The position numbers and the translations under genes were made by a program. Under the pieces are notes generated by a model that saw only the letters and a program-made list of their open reading frames with translations, ran no database searches and was not told the origin of the DNA. A stretch of DNA of 64,000 nt from Cryptomeria japonica (taxonomy: Eukaryota > Streptophyta > Pinopsida > Cupressales > Cupressaceae). Below are positions 47,415-58,929 of the stretch, piece by piece (within the stretch, counting starts at the first letter, position 1; every line of letters starts with the position of its first letter). The stretch spans positions 823,729,896 through 823,793,895 of the forward strand of contig NC_081414.1 in the NCBI RefSeq assembly GCF_030272615.1, written 5' to 3'.

Positions 47415-47879
47415 TGGAGGAGTGTTGCTTCACATTTCAAATCATTCATTCATTCCTTCTAAGTGCGAAATTGAAGAGCAAATTGGGGGAGCGAAATATA
47501 GCTTGTTTGGAGCGAATTTCTACTAAGCGTGGATACTAAGGAGGGTGGAATTTATTCTTTTTGAAGCTAGAGGAGGCGCAATCCATCCAAAGGAGGACTA
47601 TAATCTAGGCCTTGTCCATCAAAGTCTAGTTTTTCTTTCATCATTGCCAAGTTTTTTGAGTACTCAAGAGGAAGTATGGCGAAATTATCTTAATATTCCA
47701 GACTTGATTTTTGGGCTTTTTTTTAGAAAAGTCTAAGTGTTGGTTAATTAATTAGGAAATGATAAATCTAGATTTATCATGAAGTTTCCTAAATTAATAT
47801 CTTAAATCTTCCTTTTGAGTCTTATTTTCTACCCTTTAATGCTCAAGGACTAATTTTGAAATGTTGTGTAGGTGTCAAG

Positions 47880-50817
47880 ATGGCGACTCCAAAGGCAGGA
47901 GTATCTACTAGTCGTCCGGCTCTCATCAAAGAAGATCAGAAGAATGATGAATTGGAGACCAGGATCGTGTCCAAATGGAGTAATATCGGAGACACTAACT
48001 TAGGAAACTAAAATGTGAAGAAGTTTCAAGAGGTCCCCTACATTGGCAAGCCATCACCTGTTGCGAAGAAGATAATTGAAAGTGGCATCATTAAGGCGGC
48101 AGGTTTCCCTCCAGCAGTCAAGTGTCATGAGCTGATGATCGAATGTGCCTGCCACCATGACTCACAATCAAGGATGATCGTATCCAAGGAAGGGAACACC
48201 TTAGCTTACCTTTCAGAGGAAGCTATAAGTGAAGCTCTTCATCTTCCAGAGCATAAAGATATGATTTACAAAAGCTTAGAAGGAGCTAGGTCGATCTATG
48301 AAGATGATCCCAACACTTGTCTGAATCTCATCAATAAGAATTGGTTGCTCAAAAGTTGGCCTCGCCTGAACAAGATTCCCAATACACCGCATAGGATCGA
48401 CTTCCAGGAGGAATACAGAGATTTGATAACTTTGCTCAATCGAGTTACAGGGGCTCCTCAAGCCTTCTACTTCGAAAAGTGGATGTTTTTCTTCATTCAA
48501 GTGATAGTCCAAGGAAAAGGAATGCTTCATTGGGCCAGAATTATTAGCAATAGTCTAGATGTGCAGTTGAGAAGGCTAAGACCTACCAAATCATTCCACA
48601 TGAGCTCATATGTTATATATGCCTTAATCAGGACTTTCGTGTATGCAGGGCTACCTCACAGAGGAGTGATCGGAAGAGGACCCGGAGAAATGAGAGTTTG
48701 TGACTCTTATGTTCATCTACATCATCCACCTAGAAGTGACTACAAGTTAGTCAATGACACCTTCACGATGAACATTACTAGGATATTGCAAGGTGGGATT
48801 CATAATCGACTATCTCTGGATGCACAAGAGCTTGTGAAGAAGTATGGTGCATGGTTCATCCAGTTTCAAAAGTTTACATACATCAGAGTTCATGGGTGTC
48901 CATCACCTCCCTACAAGTTGCCGAGGTATCTGACAAACAGGATAGTGCTACTTGAGGTAACTAGATAGTTGGTAGCTTATGCAAAGGTATCCAGACACAA
49001 GCATGGAAATGGAATTCCCGTGCCCATCATACTAGGGAATTCACTTGAAGTATGTCCTAACACTCAAGCCTCGGAAGATGCAGAGAAGGAATTATCTTTA
49101 TATTCATTCACATCCTTTGCCTCGCGGGAGAATTTTGATCCTCACGGTTATATGGAGGAGACAATCAATAGGAAGTACAAACATGAGTTTCAGGTGGAGG
49201 ACTTTTGGATGAATCTCCCAAGCGATTTAGAGGTTAAAAGAAAGATGCATTCCAGGCTACCCTTAGATCTCATCAGGAAATGCAAAGTTTATAGAGTAGC
49301 TGATCAGGCCCAAGATAATGGTAGGTACCTCTAGTCATCCTATGAGAAAGAAGATAAAGGAGTGAAGATAGATTGGAATGAGCCTGAGGTTTTAGACTTG
49401 AGAGCTTTGATGGCTCCTGTTTTATCATGCACTCGCAGATGGGTGGATGTACAGCATCAGAAGTTTGAGAGAGCAGAATGTGTCAATGACTTTTACTTTG
49501 GAGGCAAGACCAGAAGAAGGAGAAGCAAGCGTAAGTGAGAACACTTCTCATCCCAGAGGTGCAAAGAGGAAAGAAAGACCTGAGAAAAGGGACCCTTCCA
49601 AGAAGAAACAAGGAGCCAATCTTGGTCACCCATCAAGCACATCTTCTCGACATGAAAAGAAGGCAGATCAGGAGAAGATGGTACCTTAAGTTGATGAATC
49701 TATGGAATACATGGTAAAAAATGACAAGCCAGAGAAGGGACAGACGCCTCAACATTCATCAAGTCAATCTCCCCAAGTTGATGCTAATGAGCTACATGAA
49801 GAGAAGAATGATGATGAAGCGACATCTCCTTTCCGAGAGGATGGACCACTGCTTAAAGAAATACAAGTAAAGGAAACAAGATCTGCCATTCCGGATTGGT
49901 TAAAAGAGAGACTGACAAGGGTAGTTGTGGTTGAAAAGGAAGAGGATGTATTTGATTTAGAAAGCCTTATAGGGAATTCTCAAGAAGTAATGGAAAAGAA
50001 GGCCACAAAGATGTCCAAGGTAATAAGGGATGAGACAGGATCCAGCAGTATCTCCTTTACAAGCACTTCCTCTTGAATCAGTTGGCGAAGCAGAAAGGGT
50101 CAAGAGCTTAGTTCAGCTTATGAGCTCTTGGATTGATAAATCCCACATGGTAGCCGTTGAATTTGCAACAAGAATGATGAAGACAGTTCATCGAGCTATC
50201 CAGGTCCTTGAGATTGTCCATAATCTAATGATAACTGTAGCCGCTTTCACTCACACTAGAGATGTTATCATTCCTGTCCTGCAAGTAGTAAGACAAACAC
50301 CAAGACGTATCCTGACACAAGAAAAGATAATGGATGAGGAACTCATAACCTCCTACAGTGGTCAACTCTGCTCCAGATGAAAGAGGTCCTTTTTGAAGAC
50401 ATCAACACCAAATGCAGTCAAGTTGAAGGTATCATCCATCCAATTCAAGATAAGGTGTTTGAAGTATTGTGTACCATTCTTGGCAGGCGGATCGAGATTG
50501 AGACAAATGTGGACATCCAAGAGTTGGAGGAGAGAGTCAAGATCATCTTTTGCAAGGAGGAGAACGTCATCATAGATGAGCAACGAGATCTGATGTTCAG
50601 TACCATGTTCCTGATCGAAAGGATCAAAGAACTTGAACCTGGATGGGAGGCAGCTCTTCTCATTGCTTTTGATCAAGTCCTTCACTTGGAAGAACGAATG
50701 AAGAATCTTCCTGAGATTCCCATTGCTGAGATTGAGGGAATTGTGTCCGCATTCGTTGGATATGGTAAAAAAGAGCATAGGAAAGGGAACAAAATTCTAG
50801 ATGAAAAGTTGTTATAG
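47880..50817 (+). pseudogene. ORF of element B, same family, multiply broken
   Basis: The ATG at 47880 (MATPKAGVSTSRP) aligns with that of element A. Lesions are a TAA near 48008; TAG near 48966 (A has CAG, in TRQLA); TAG near 49332 (A has CAG, in HLQSS); a frameshift near 49465; a TAA near 49687; a 254-bp deletion near 50043; and a frameshift near 50345. The longest open parts are 48015-48968 (317 codons) and 50377-50817. Domain order is as in A: globular N-terminal region with FHMSSYVIYALIRTF and WFIQFQKFTYIRVHG, charged middle, helical C-terminal region. Because A and B are broken at different places, both descend from an intact ~1075-codon gene that was transcribed and mobile in the past. 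Confidence 0.75.
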
Positions 50818-50929
50818 GATGATGTGGCAGCTTAATTCCTATTGGTCTATGTTTCCTCGATATTTCTGCCAATTAAATATTTGGCTATGCATTTAATAAT
50901 GTTCATCTAAATGTGGACCTTTTTGTAGC

Positions 50930-50947
50930 AAACCCTAATTAGGGTTT
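50930..50947. promoter_or_regulatory. Palindromic telo-box of element B
   Basis: AAACCCTAATTAGGGTTT, identical to those in A and C, ~65 bp upstream of the TATA box at 51011. Confidence 0.75.
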
Positions 50948-51010
50948 AGGTGTCAAAATCACAGTCATTGATCTTCTTTTGATCTGGGCCATTCATTGTA
51001 TTTGAGGATG

Positions 51011-51018
51011 CTATATAT
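51011..51018 (+). promoter_or_regulatory. 3' TATA box of element B
   Basis: GATGCTATATATACCCTC; likely the LTR-type promoter that would start the genomic RNA of a complete relative. Confidence 0.65.
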
Positions 51019-51897
51019 ACCCTCACTCATTTTCATTTTGATAGTAGTTAGAGGTTAATACTTAGAAGTTAGAGAAGAGAGAGAGCTTAGAGAAGAAAGT
51101 TATTGTGTATCAAGATTGAGTAGTGAAGAAAGAATTTTGAACAATTGTTGTCTATTTGGCTTTGAGATCAATGAAATATTGAAGTTATGGTGTTTTATTG
51201 CAATACTTGTGGCTATCTTCATGATTGTTTATCTTCTTGAATCATTCTCAATCGAAGTAATATTTAAGTTTGAAGGACTAAGTGTTGTGCTTGACCTTTG
51301 GTGAGATTCATGTTCCAAACCACTAGCTTCTTACTGATTGTAAGGACACCTTGTGTGGTCAACTGGAGATATTGAGATTGCTTAAACATTCAATCATTGT
51401 TGAAATATTGATATGTATCTTTATGATAGTATCTATATCCTTGATGATTTGAAAATCACTAATCACCTTAGAAGATCGCATCAATTCCAGTAGAGTTGTA
51501 ATTTCTTGGCGATACTGAAATTGGTAGAATCTTACCAAGTCCAGCTTACATTTAGTCATTCTTAGGATTAGATTAGCATTCATCTCTTGAAACTCTTATC
51601 TTTTGATCTTTTTTGAGAATCTGTTAGTATTAGGAAAATCCTGTTGCTGCAATCAAAAGAGAGTGACACGGACAAGCTTTCTCAAAAAGTGCGTAAGACC
51701 CCTTGAAGAAACAGCATTTACAACGACCACTGGTGCTTATCCACACGTAGAGATCCTACAACGAAGAACCTTGAAGTCATCTTGAATGATCCTTTTTCGA
51801 GATATCTTCAGCATTCAGAGGCTTTAATCAAGAGAGGGTAAGGTACCATTTGGGTATTTTATTCTGTGTTTGGCTGTGTACAAAATACACGTCAACA

Positions 51898-51902
51898 CCC
51901 TT
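51898..51902. repeat. Target-site duplication CCCTT (right, element B)
   Basis: Right copy; the interrupted hairpin of element C resumes as CCAAAGGGTCCAGAGCG. Confidence 0.85.
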
Positions 51903-54160
51903 CCAAAGGGTCCAGAGCGAAAATCCTTATAACTCTTGTCTTCTTCCTTATTTTGGCTAGGCGTTGGCTTGATGGGAGATGAATGGGTATGTTTTTGCCT
52001 TGAGAGGGAGTTTGATTGATTTTGAAGAACAAGATTTTGGCCTAAAGGAGAATTTCGCTCCTGACCCTTCCAAAGGGTCCAAAGCGAAATTCATCATAAA
52101 CTTCATTTGCTACCTTGTTTGACCTTGAAACCTTCTTCCTCAGGTGGAAAATGATCTAAGTTTGCTTCTTGAAGTGGTTTGGAGTTTGAAAAGTGAGTAA
52201 TCTGGCCTAGAAGGAGATTTTTGCTCCTAACCCTTCCAAAGGGTCCAAAGCGAAAATCTACCTAAGACTCGTTTCTTCCATAGTTTGACCAAATTTTGAT
52301 TTGCAAGGCGCCTTGAAAGGAAGGATGGACATCTTTTCCCATTGGAAATGTTTGAAAGCATTGAGAAGTGAAGGATTTTGAGCCAAATAGTGAATTTCGC
52401 TCCTTACCCTTCCAAAGGGTCCAGAGCGAAATTCCTAGAAACACCTATTTTTTCCATTAGAGGAGGTCAAGTCCTTAGTTTTTTTATGGCGTAGATGGAA
52501 GTGGGATAGCATGTTTTTGCCTCTTGAGGTGGTTTGGAGTTGGAGAAATGGAGAATCAAGCTCAAATCATGATTTTCGCTCCTGACCCTTCCAAAGGGTC
52601 CAGAGCGAAAATCTTCATGGACCTCATTGTCTTCCTTGTTAGGCCAAGTTCTTAGTGTCCAAGGCATGTTGGAGGAAGGATAAACATATTCTTGCCTTGA
52701 GGAATGATGGAAAGCAACAAAAGATGAAATTTCAAGCCTAGAGAGGGAATTTCGCTCCTGACCCTTCCAAAGGGTCCAGAGCGAAATTCCTTGTAAACCT
52801 AGTTTTTTGACCTTGCTTAGGCTTCAATCCTTGTTCCTTGGATGAAAAATGATGAAATGTATCTTGTAAGGAAGAGTGGGATTGAAAAAAATGAAGGATT
52901 TTAGCCAAGAAGGTGAATTTCGCTCCTGACCCTTCCAAAGGGTCCAGAGCAAAATTCCTAAAATCCCTTATTTTCCTAGCAAAGTCAAGTCAAACTTGGG
53001 TTTTTGTAGCTTGGATGGGTGAGGATAAGTGTTGTCTTGCCTTTTAACGTGGATTCAAGTTGAAATGATGGAGGAATAAGCCTAAAACAATATTTTCGCT
53101 CTTGACCCTTCCGAAGGGTCTAGAGCAAAAAACACTAAAACCATCCTTTTTTCCAAATTTTGTGCTAAGTCAGGCCTAGACTAGGGTGAGAGAAGCTATT
53201 TGGAATGCCTTGGAAAAATGTTTATCCACCAAAGATGCAAATTTTGAGCTAAAATTGGAATTTCGCTCTTGACCCTTCCAAAGGGTCCAGAGCGAAATTC
53301 TGGATAGGTTCTGTCCCTGATTAGTTTCTTGAGCGAATTCTCCTTTTTGGGCCTTGCGAAGATCGAACCAATGTTGCCAAGTTGAGAAGTGGCTTCAATA
53401 TGGGGGATTCCAGATGAAGTGAAGTGAAGAAAGTGAAATTTAGTGTGAATAGGCAAGCAAAAAGTGAATTTCGCTCCTGACCCTTCCAAAGGGTCCAGAG
53501 CGAAATTTATCAAAGTCACTATTTCCTCTTTGTGTCAAGACAAGATTTTGATTCCTAATGCATGAAAAGACTGGAGAGAGGTTGTTTAAGCCTTGCAAGA
53601 TGAGTTGAAGTGAAGGAAAACAAGGAAAGAGAGAAATTCGCTCCTGACCCTTCCAAAGGGTCCAGGGCGAAATTCTCCAAATCAACCATTTTTCCCTTGA
53701 GTGAAGCTAAAATGTTGATACTTATGGCATGGTTGAGGCTGGGGTGAGATATTTTTGCCTTGTAGGGTGAAGTGAAGTAAAGGAAGTGTAAAATAAAGCC
53801 TAAAGAAGGAATTTTGCTCCTGACCCTTCCAAAGGGTCCAGAGTGAAATTCTCATTATCACCTAATTTGCCCATGTGGGAAGCTAAAAGGATGGATCCCT
53901 AGACTTTGTTGGACTAAAACAAGCATATGCTCACTTTCCGGAGGATTTTGGAGTGAAAAAATGGGGTAATTGAGGCCTAATCAAGAAAATCGCTCCTGAC
54001 CCTTCCAAAGGGTCTAGGGCGAAATCCTTTGAAACTGCTATTTTTCACCTTGTTGGGGCCAGGTGAGGAGCTAATTGTGAGGTAACGTTGAAAGGAGGTC
54101 TAAATGAGCCAGGAATGCAAAATTCACTCCCGACCCTTCCAGAGGGTCCAAGGCGAAATT
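51898..54160 (+). repeat. Hairpin array of element C, right part (~14 palindromes)
   Basis: Near-palindromes at about 51898, 52051, 52227, 52394, 52573, 52748, 52917, 53093, 53262, 53467, 53636, 53813, 53987 and 54122. Spacing is mostly 165-178 bp. The hairpin is much better conserved than the spacers, which share only loose phrases such as TTGCCTTG and GATGAATGG. Confidence 0.9.
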
Positions 54161-54616
54161 CTTATAGGGCCTGTCCTTGGAAAGAGTCTTGAACTAACTT
54201 CATTCTAATATCTTTTTGTTGATGATTTAAGTTGAAAATGCTATGTTGAAATGAATTTATCATGTGTCCTTAATCATCTTTTGGTTTGTTTTGGCAGATG
54301 AAAGAAGACCAGGCCAGGACAAGGACGACTTTCTCCAGCCCAGCATCAACAAGGACGACCTTCTCCAGCCTAGCCTCATCAAGGACGACCTCTTCCAGTC
54401 CAACATTTGAAGGAAAGACAAGGTGGCATCCCAGTCATCACTCCTCCAGTCGAGTTGGTCCACTTCAGCATGTCCAGATTCAATGTACTTGACTCATCAA
54501 AGATGGCACTAACTTCGATGCACCTACCCCGACTATCCATTGGTTGAATATTCTAGAGAAGACATGTGTCCGAATAATGCAATTATTTCATTGGTCAGAA
54601 TTAAGTTTGTTGTAAC

Positions 54617-54634
54617 AAACCCTAATTAGGGTTT
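54617..54634. promoter_or_regulatory. Palindromic telo-box of element C
   Basis: AAACCCTAATTAGGGTTT, ~52 bp upstream of the TATA box at 54686. Confidence 0.75.
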
Positions 54635-54685
54635 CACTGTAAAATCTTGGCCATTGATCTAAGCCATTGAATTGTATTGAGGGCG

Positions 54686-54694
54686 CTATATAAG
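54686..54694 (+). promoter_or_regulatory. 3' TATA box of element C
   Basis: GGGCGCTATATAAGCCC. Downstream text rich in TTAGAA/TAGT words forms the leader up to the end of the unit. Confidence 0.65.
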
Positions 54695-54949
54695 CCCTGG
54701 CTCCTCATTTGTAAAGGCTAATAGTGAGTCAATTGTTAGCTAATAGAGAATAGTTAGTCAGGAGTTAGAAGGTGAATAGTTAGAAATAGTGAATAAGTCA
54801 GTTAATAGTATAGCAATTAGAGTAGAATAGAAAGAGAAGGCAAAGATTGTTGCCAAGATGTTGTTGTAAAAGGCTTGTAAAACTTCATTGAAGAAATGGT
54901 GAAATCTATGGGTCGATTCAACAATTTCCATGGTCTTTATACTTCAACA

Positions 54950-54954
54950 GAACC
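54950..54954. repeat. Target-site duplication GAACC (right, element C)
   Basis: Right copy of the duplication at 37426-37430. Confidence 0.85.
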
Positions 54955-55297
54955 CCACCTAAGATGCAAGAGAAAATAGCATTAAGGAAAACCATTTTGC
55001 ATGAAAACATCACCAATGGTTTTGTTATTGTCATACTGATCAACAATGTGGTTAGAACACCTTCATCATATGGTCGGAAACATTTAACTATTGTCTTAGC
55101 TATTCTCTTTCTATGGTACAGCTGTAACTTGTGCTTTTATTTCCATCTCAAGTTTCTTTGGTTATTTATTTGCATCATTTGTCTTGCATGCACTTATCTT
55201 TTTCTTTTGGGATTTTCTGTTTAAAAGAGATAAAGTGAGTACCAAAGAAGGAAGAGAAGCTACAATCTTTGAATTCTGTTGCAACCTTTCTAAAGTA

Positions 55298-55553
55298 TTA
55301 CTTCAGATGTAAGACCATTGAATTGTCAAACTGCAGAGAGTCTTGATGACCTTCAACATTTGAAATTTCACCTTCTTGCAAAGCTTCCTCAACAGATCCT
55401 GTATTATTAACAACTGCTTCTGCAGTTATTCTCTTTGGCTTTTGTGTTATTTTCTCATGCGCTAGTAAGATTTTGGATCTTATCTTTGGTCCATTTCCTA
55501 GATATCTACTTATGAAATGCTTTTGAATCCAAGGTTGTTCCTCTCCAACTTTA
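55298..55553 (-). CDS. Exon-like segment, probable terminal exon of an unrecognised gene
   Basis: On the minus strand about 84 codons are open and end at TAA (55298-55300). The product reads EEQPWIQKHFISRYLGNGPK followed by a basic helix (IRSKILLAHEKITQKPKRIT) and an acidic tail rich in Glu and Asp. Codon choice and residue balance are protein-like, in contrast to the AT-rich flanks. The upstream boundary is near 55553, where the frame runs into a stop; an AG just before it could be a splice acceptor. Family not recognised. It sits just outside element C, so it may belong to a host gene or an older mobile element disrupted before C arrived. Confidence 0.4.
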
Positions 55554-56249
55554 TCATTTGGTTAGGACTTGTATTTAACTTGGAAGGGAATCACTTTCTA
55601 TGTCTTGATACCAACATCTTTCGATTACTATATTTTTACACACTTAATCAAATTGTTCTAAGTCATTGCCGTTTCTTAGGTGAAGTCATGGCTAGTGAAA
55701 AATCTAAAATTCTGCTTCAGCTCTACTGTAATTCTCAAACCCAAGTGAGCTTCATTAATTACGAGCCAAATTGCAATGTGTGGAAAACATGTGAGGAAAA
55801 TGCAGTATCAAAAGAAAGAGAATATGTTAAAAAAAAAAGCAATATCTTGAGAAAGAGGAAAAAGAAAAGAAAAAAAAAATCAAGAAAAAGAGAAAAGAAG
55901 TAAAATGAAATATTTAAGTGTTTGGCTTTGGGAATATGCGAGTAACTCCACTAAGGCTATAAATGCCCGGCTGGCAATGGAGCAATATTTGTGAGATTAC
56001 AGCGATAACCTTGTCAGGGTTATAGATGCTCGCTAGCAGCGAGGCTCTATCCAGGATACTTATGAAGTATGGATAAACTACGTAGCTAGTCACGATGGAT
56101 TCTAAGGGTTGCAGTGTTCGTGAGTTGGAATGAATACATTTGCACACACATGGGTAATCAAAGACTAGGTGCCTTGTCCAAATCAGGATTCTTCTTACTT
56201 TTGAGTATATTTCCTAGTCTCTTGATAAGTTGGTTTGAATTTTCTGGAG
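55554..56249. other. Spacer with a cluster of short hairpins
   Basis: No gene is supported; a lysine-rich open stretch near 55690-55903 on the plus strand arises from A/G-rich sequence. Within 56005-56070 there are three perfect 6-bp-stem hairpins in a row: ATAACC/GGTTAT, CTCGCT/AGCGAG and ATACTT/AAGTAT. Confidence 0.4.
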
Positions 56250-56254
56250 GTTCT
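56250..56254. repeat. Target-site duplication GTTCT (left)
   Basis: Matches GTTCT at 57696-57700. Confidence 0.85.
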
Positions 56255-57695
56255 TGTAATGTCCCCTATTTGAGTGCCAGAGATTTTTGCCTAAATTCTT
56301 AAATTGCCAGCAACTTCTTCCTAATTTGGTGCTTAGTGTTAACAATTTTATAAGATTTATATTGCCAAACAGAATTCAGATATAGAATGACTGTTGTTTT
56401 AATGTCATCTAAATGGAATAATATAACCACACTGTAATATATTAGATATCAATCTACAAGTTTAGATAGAATTCGATCTTATAGATACACAGGTGCACTA
56501 CTATGATATCCAACTTGGTAAGTGTTTCTGAGGTAATGACTTGATATTAATTACTGCGATTATAACTTCAAGGAGTAACGAGTATTACTGTTGTATGTTA
56601 TTATCAAAATATAACTGTATATTGTTCTGGAAGAAGACGAGGGTACGCTGTTACCAGATATCTCTTCTTACGTATATATACCAATATCTGTTATTGATCG
56701 ATCTGATACTTATCTGGTGGATATCTTCTTAAGTGGTGATCCTCCCTTTGGTTCTTTCAAACTGTGATAGGAAACAGTATATAAAACCATCCAATATTAT
56801 ATATATATGAAAGAGATACCAATTCCCCATACCCTAGGATGTGCTTGAAACTTGTTCTTATACCTCCTAAATTGGAAAGGTGGCATCCTTTGAGGGTTGA
56901 CTAGTCACCTCCGTTCAATATCAAACTCTCCATAATAACAGTTAGACTTTATTAATCACTATTCATATAATTGGTATATGATCCTTAATATACTAATCGC
57001 ACCATCTTATAGATAATCGGTGATCATCGTTATCTCTATCCTTTTCACAATTGGCGTACCGATTATTATAATTCCTTGGCTAGCATCGTACCTCTTCATT
57101 AAGATGTCCATACCCGAAATCGCTGATTACTTATTGAGCCTCCTCATAACGTGATCTTTGTTACACTTATCGGTCAATGTTTGGTCAATATCATGTTTCT
57201 TCATATGATATCGATTAGTGGATATAGATAATAATCAATAGTTAACACTATTTAATTATTCCCGCTGTGCATTGGTTTTGGGATATCGAATTAATATCAT
57301 GTCGACTGTCCTCTGCAGTTGTTGACCAGTTGATCTTACTGTTATAACCATATTCAATTATATGTCTTGATATTACACAGTGGCAGTGTCTATTCTTCCA
57401 ATGTCAACCTGGACGGTATTGACATAGGTGGTTGAATGTCTTCATTATAGTTATCTGGAGAATGTAGATGATGACCAGCAGTAGTATTGCTATCAAGATG
57501 TATTGATGGATTTTTAATAATAAATATGTTTAATTAAATATTATTTTAATCATATGCCACTTAAGGAAAATCATCTGATTTAAAACTTCACAATTTTTGT
57601 GACGCTTTATTCCAAGTTCCAACTATTTATTGGGCTATGGAAAACATAAGTATTTTATTGCTATATATCATAAGTGCAAAGATGGGGACATCACA
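56255..57695 (+). mobile_element. Solo LTR E, 1441 bp
   Basis: Starts TGTAATGTCCCC and ends GGGGACATCACA, giving an 11-of-12 terminal inverted repeat with TG/CA ends, flanked by the 5-bp duplication GTTCT. There is no coding sequence. A TATA-like GTATATAAAACC lies near 56777. Sequence is AT-rich and unlike the hairpin-bearing family. Orientation is assumed from the TATA box. Confidence 0.85.
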
Positions 57696-57700
57696 GTTCT
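57696..57700. repeat. Target-site duplication GTTCT (right)
   Basis: Right copy flanking solo LTR E. Confidence 0.85.
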
Positions 57701-58929
57701 AAGTGTGGATTGAGTCTTTATCTTTGAAATGTTCAAGAACATTTGTTCGAGGTGGCACTAGATGTTGTGACGTGTTCACACATCGTCCCATTGCAAATGG
57801 GGACCCCCACTTTTCTCTGCTTTCTAGGATAGTTGTAGAGTCTTTTGCTATTAGCCTTTGCGGTGAAGAAGTATAGTTGGTCAAGAGCTAGTCAAGTCTC
57901 CCTCTCTAGATTAAGTGAGGTCAGTTAGTTGTCAAAGCTTAGGAAATGAATGATTATATGATGATCATTCCATTCAATCATCATCATTGGCTTGTGAGAT
58001 GTGAGATGAGATATCTTGGGCGAAATTTGACTATGTATAGGAAAATTTCCTTTACCCCTAGGAAAGTCCAAACTGACTTCCTTTGCTCCTCAAAGGCATT
58101 GACAGTGACTTCCTTTGCTCTTCCAAGGCATTGACAGTCACTTCCTTTGACCTCATAGAAGCCCCGATCAAACATAGAAAATTTTGATCAAGGATGAGCA
58201 TTTGATGTCTTGTAGCATTCCTTCTCTTGCATTTGAGTGAATAAGGTTAATTCGTGGTCATCAACCCGATTGATCAAAGCCTATAGTGGCAAAAGACTGA
58301 ATGGAACGTGTCAAGTAAGGTCAATTTGAACAAGATAGGCAAGGAGGTTTGAGAGGCGAATCCCTTGGATGAAATTTCACTGAGTATAAAGAATTTTCCT
58401 TGCCATCCAAGAGGTCTGATTACACTTTATGGAGAAGTAAGTCGCATATGCAAAATTTGGCTAAGTATTGGAAAACTTCCTTTGCTACTTGGGAGGAGTG
58501 AACTTGCTTTGCTACTTGAGAGAAGCGAACTTCCTTTGCTACTTGAGAGAAGCGAACTCACTTCCTTTGCTACTTTAGAAGCCCGAAATGACTTCCTTTG
58601 CCTTCTAAGAGGTCCGAAAATGTCTTAGCTCATCATAAATTGCAATATAGTGCCCTTGTTAAGCAATGATTTTGATCTTTTAACCAGCCTAGTAGACATT
58701 TTCTTATCATCCAAGATGTCTGATATAGATGCAAGAGTCCGTTTGAAGGTGATTTGATCAACTTAGACACATGGAGAACATAAAACCTTAAGCATTTCTT
58801 ATGCTTCACCTTGTACACAACCTTGCCTTTGCCCATTGACATGGCATGAGCAAGAGAGGAGATCGAATTGATGGAGAAATTGATGGAGAAGTTGATGGAA
58901 TGCTGCTGGAGATGGCAATTTCAACTCAT

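Larger units (their letters stand above)
38603..51897 (+). mobile_element. LTR-like element B, ~5.9 kb, interrupted by element A
   Basis: Starts TGTTGAGACCATTTCACAC, ends AATACACGTCAACA, and is flanked by CCCTT. Only its first 42 bp (38603-38644) lie left of element A; the rest runs 46000-51897. After the 5' palindrome CCCCATTAGAATGGGG it has five hairpins (46395-47073), a TATA box (47406-47414), a leader and the broken ORF 47880-50817. The palindromic telo-box (50930-50947), a second TATA box (51011-51018) and a ~880-bp 3' region follow. It is about 90% similar to A in the shared parts and has no gag or pol. Confidence 0.85.
37431..54949 (+). mobile_element. LTR-like element C (outermost), ~4.2 kb without its insertions
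   Basis: Starts TGTTGTGACGTATTCACAC and ends TACTTCAACA, with TG/CA ends and the 5-bp duplication GAACC. It is interrupted at 38603-51902 by element B (which itself contains A). Near its start is the palindrome CCCCATTGCAAATGGGG. It then carries an array of ~167-bp-spaced hairpins split by the insertion (38036-38600 and 51898-54160), the palindromic telo-box at 54617-54634, and a TATA box at 54686-54694 followed by a leader. There is no second LTR, gag or pol, and no counterpart of the ORF in A and B; only a short serine/threonine-rich frame near 54297. It is best read as a solo LTR or a single-unit non-autonomous derivative. Confidence 0.85.

Noticed and set aside
38645-51897. A and B as the two LTRs of one element
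   Set aside because: They are in opposite orientation and each has its own target duplication, with A inside the first 42 bp of B.
38036-54160. Regularly spaced palindromic repeats with unlike spacers, superficially CRISPR-like
   Set aside because: Period is ~167 bp, repeats are imperfect, spacers vary in length and share loose phrases, no cas genes exist, and the context is plant retroelement DNA.
55690-55903. Lysine-rich C-terminal peptide (RKRKKKRKKK) as a nuclear protein exon
   Set aside because: The run comes from A/G-rich low-complexity DNA; the preceding residues show no recognisable domain, and the opposite strand has better coding character nearby.
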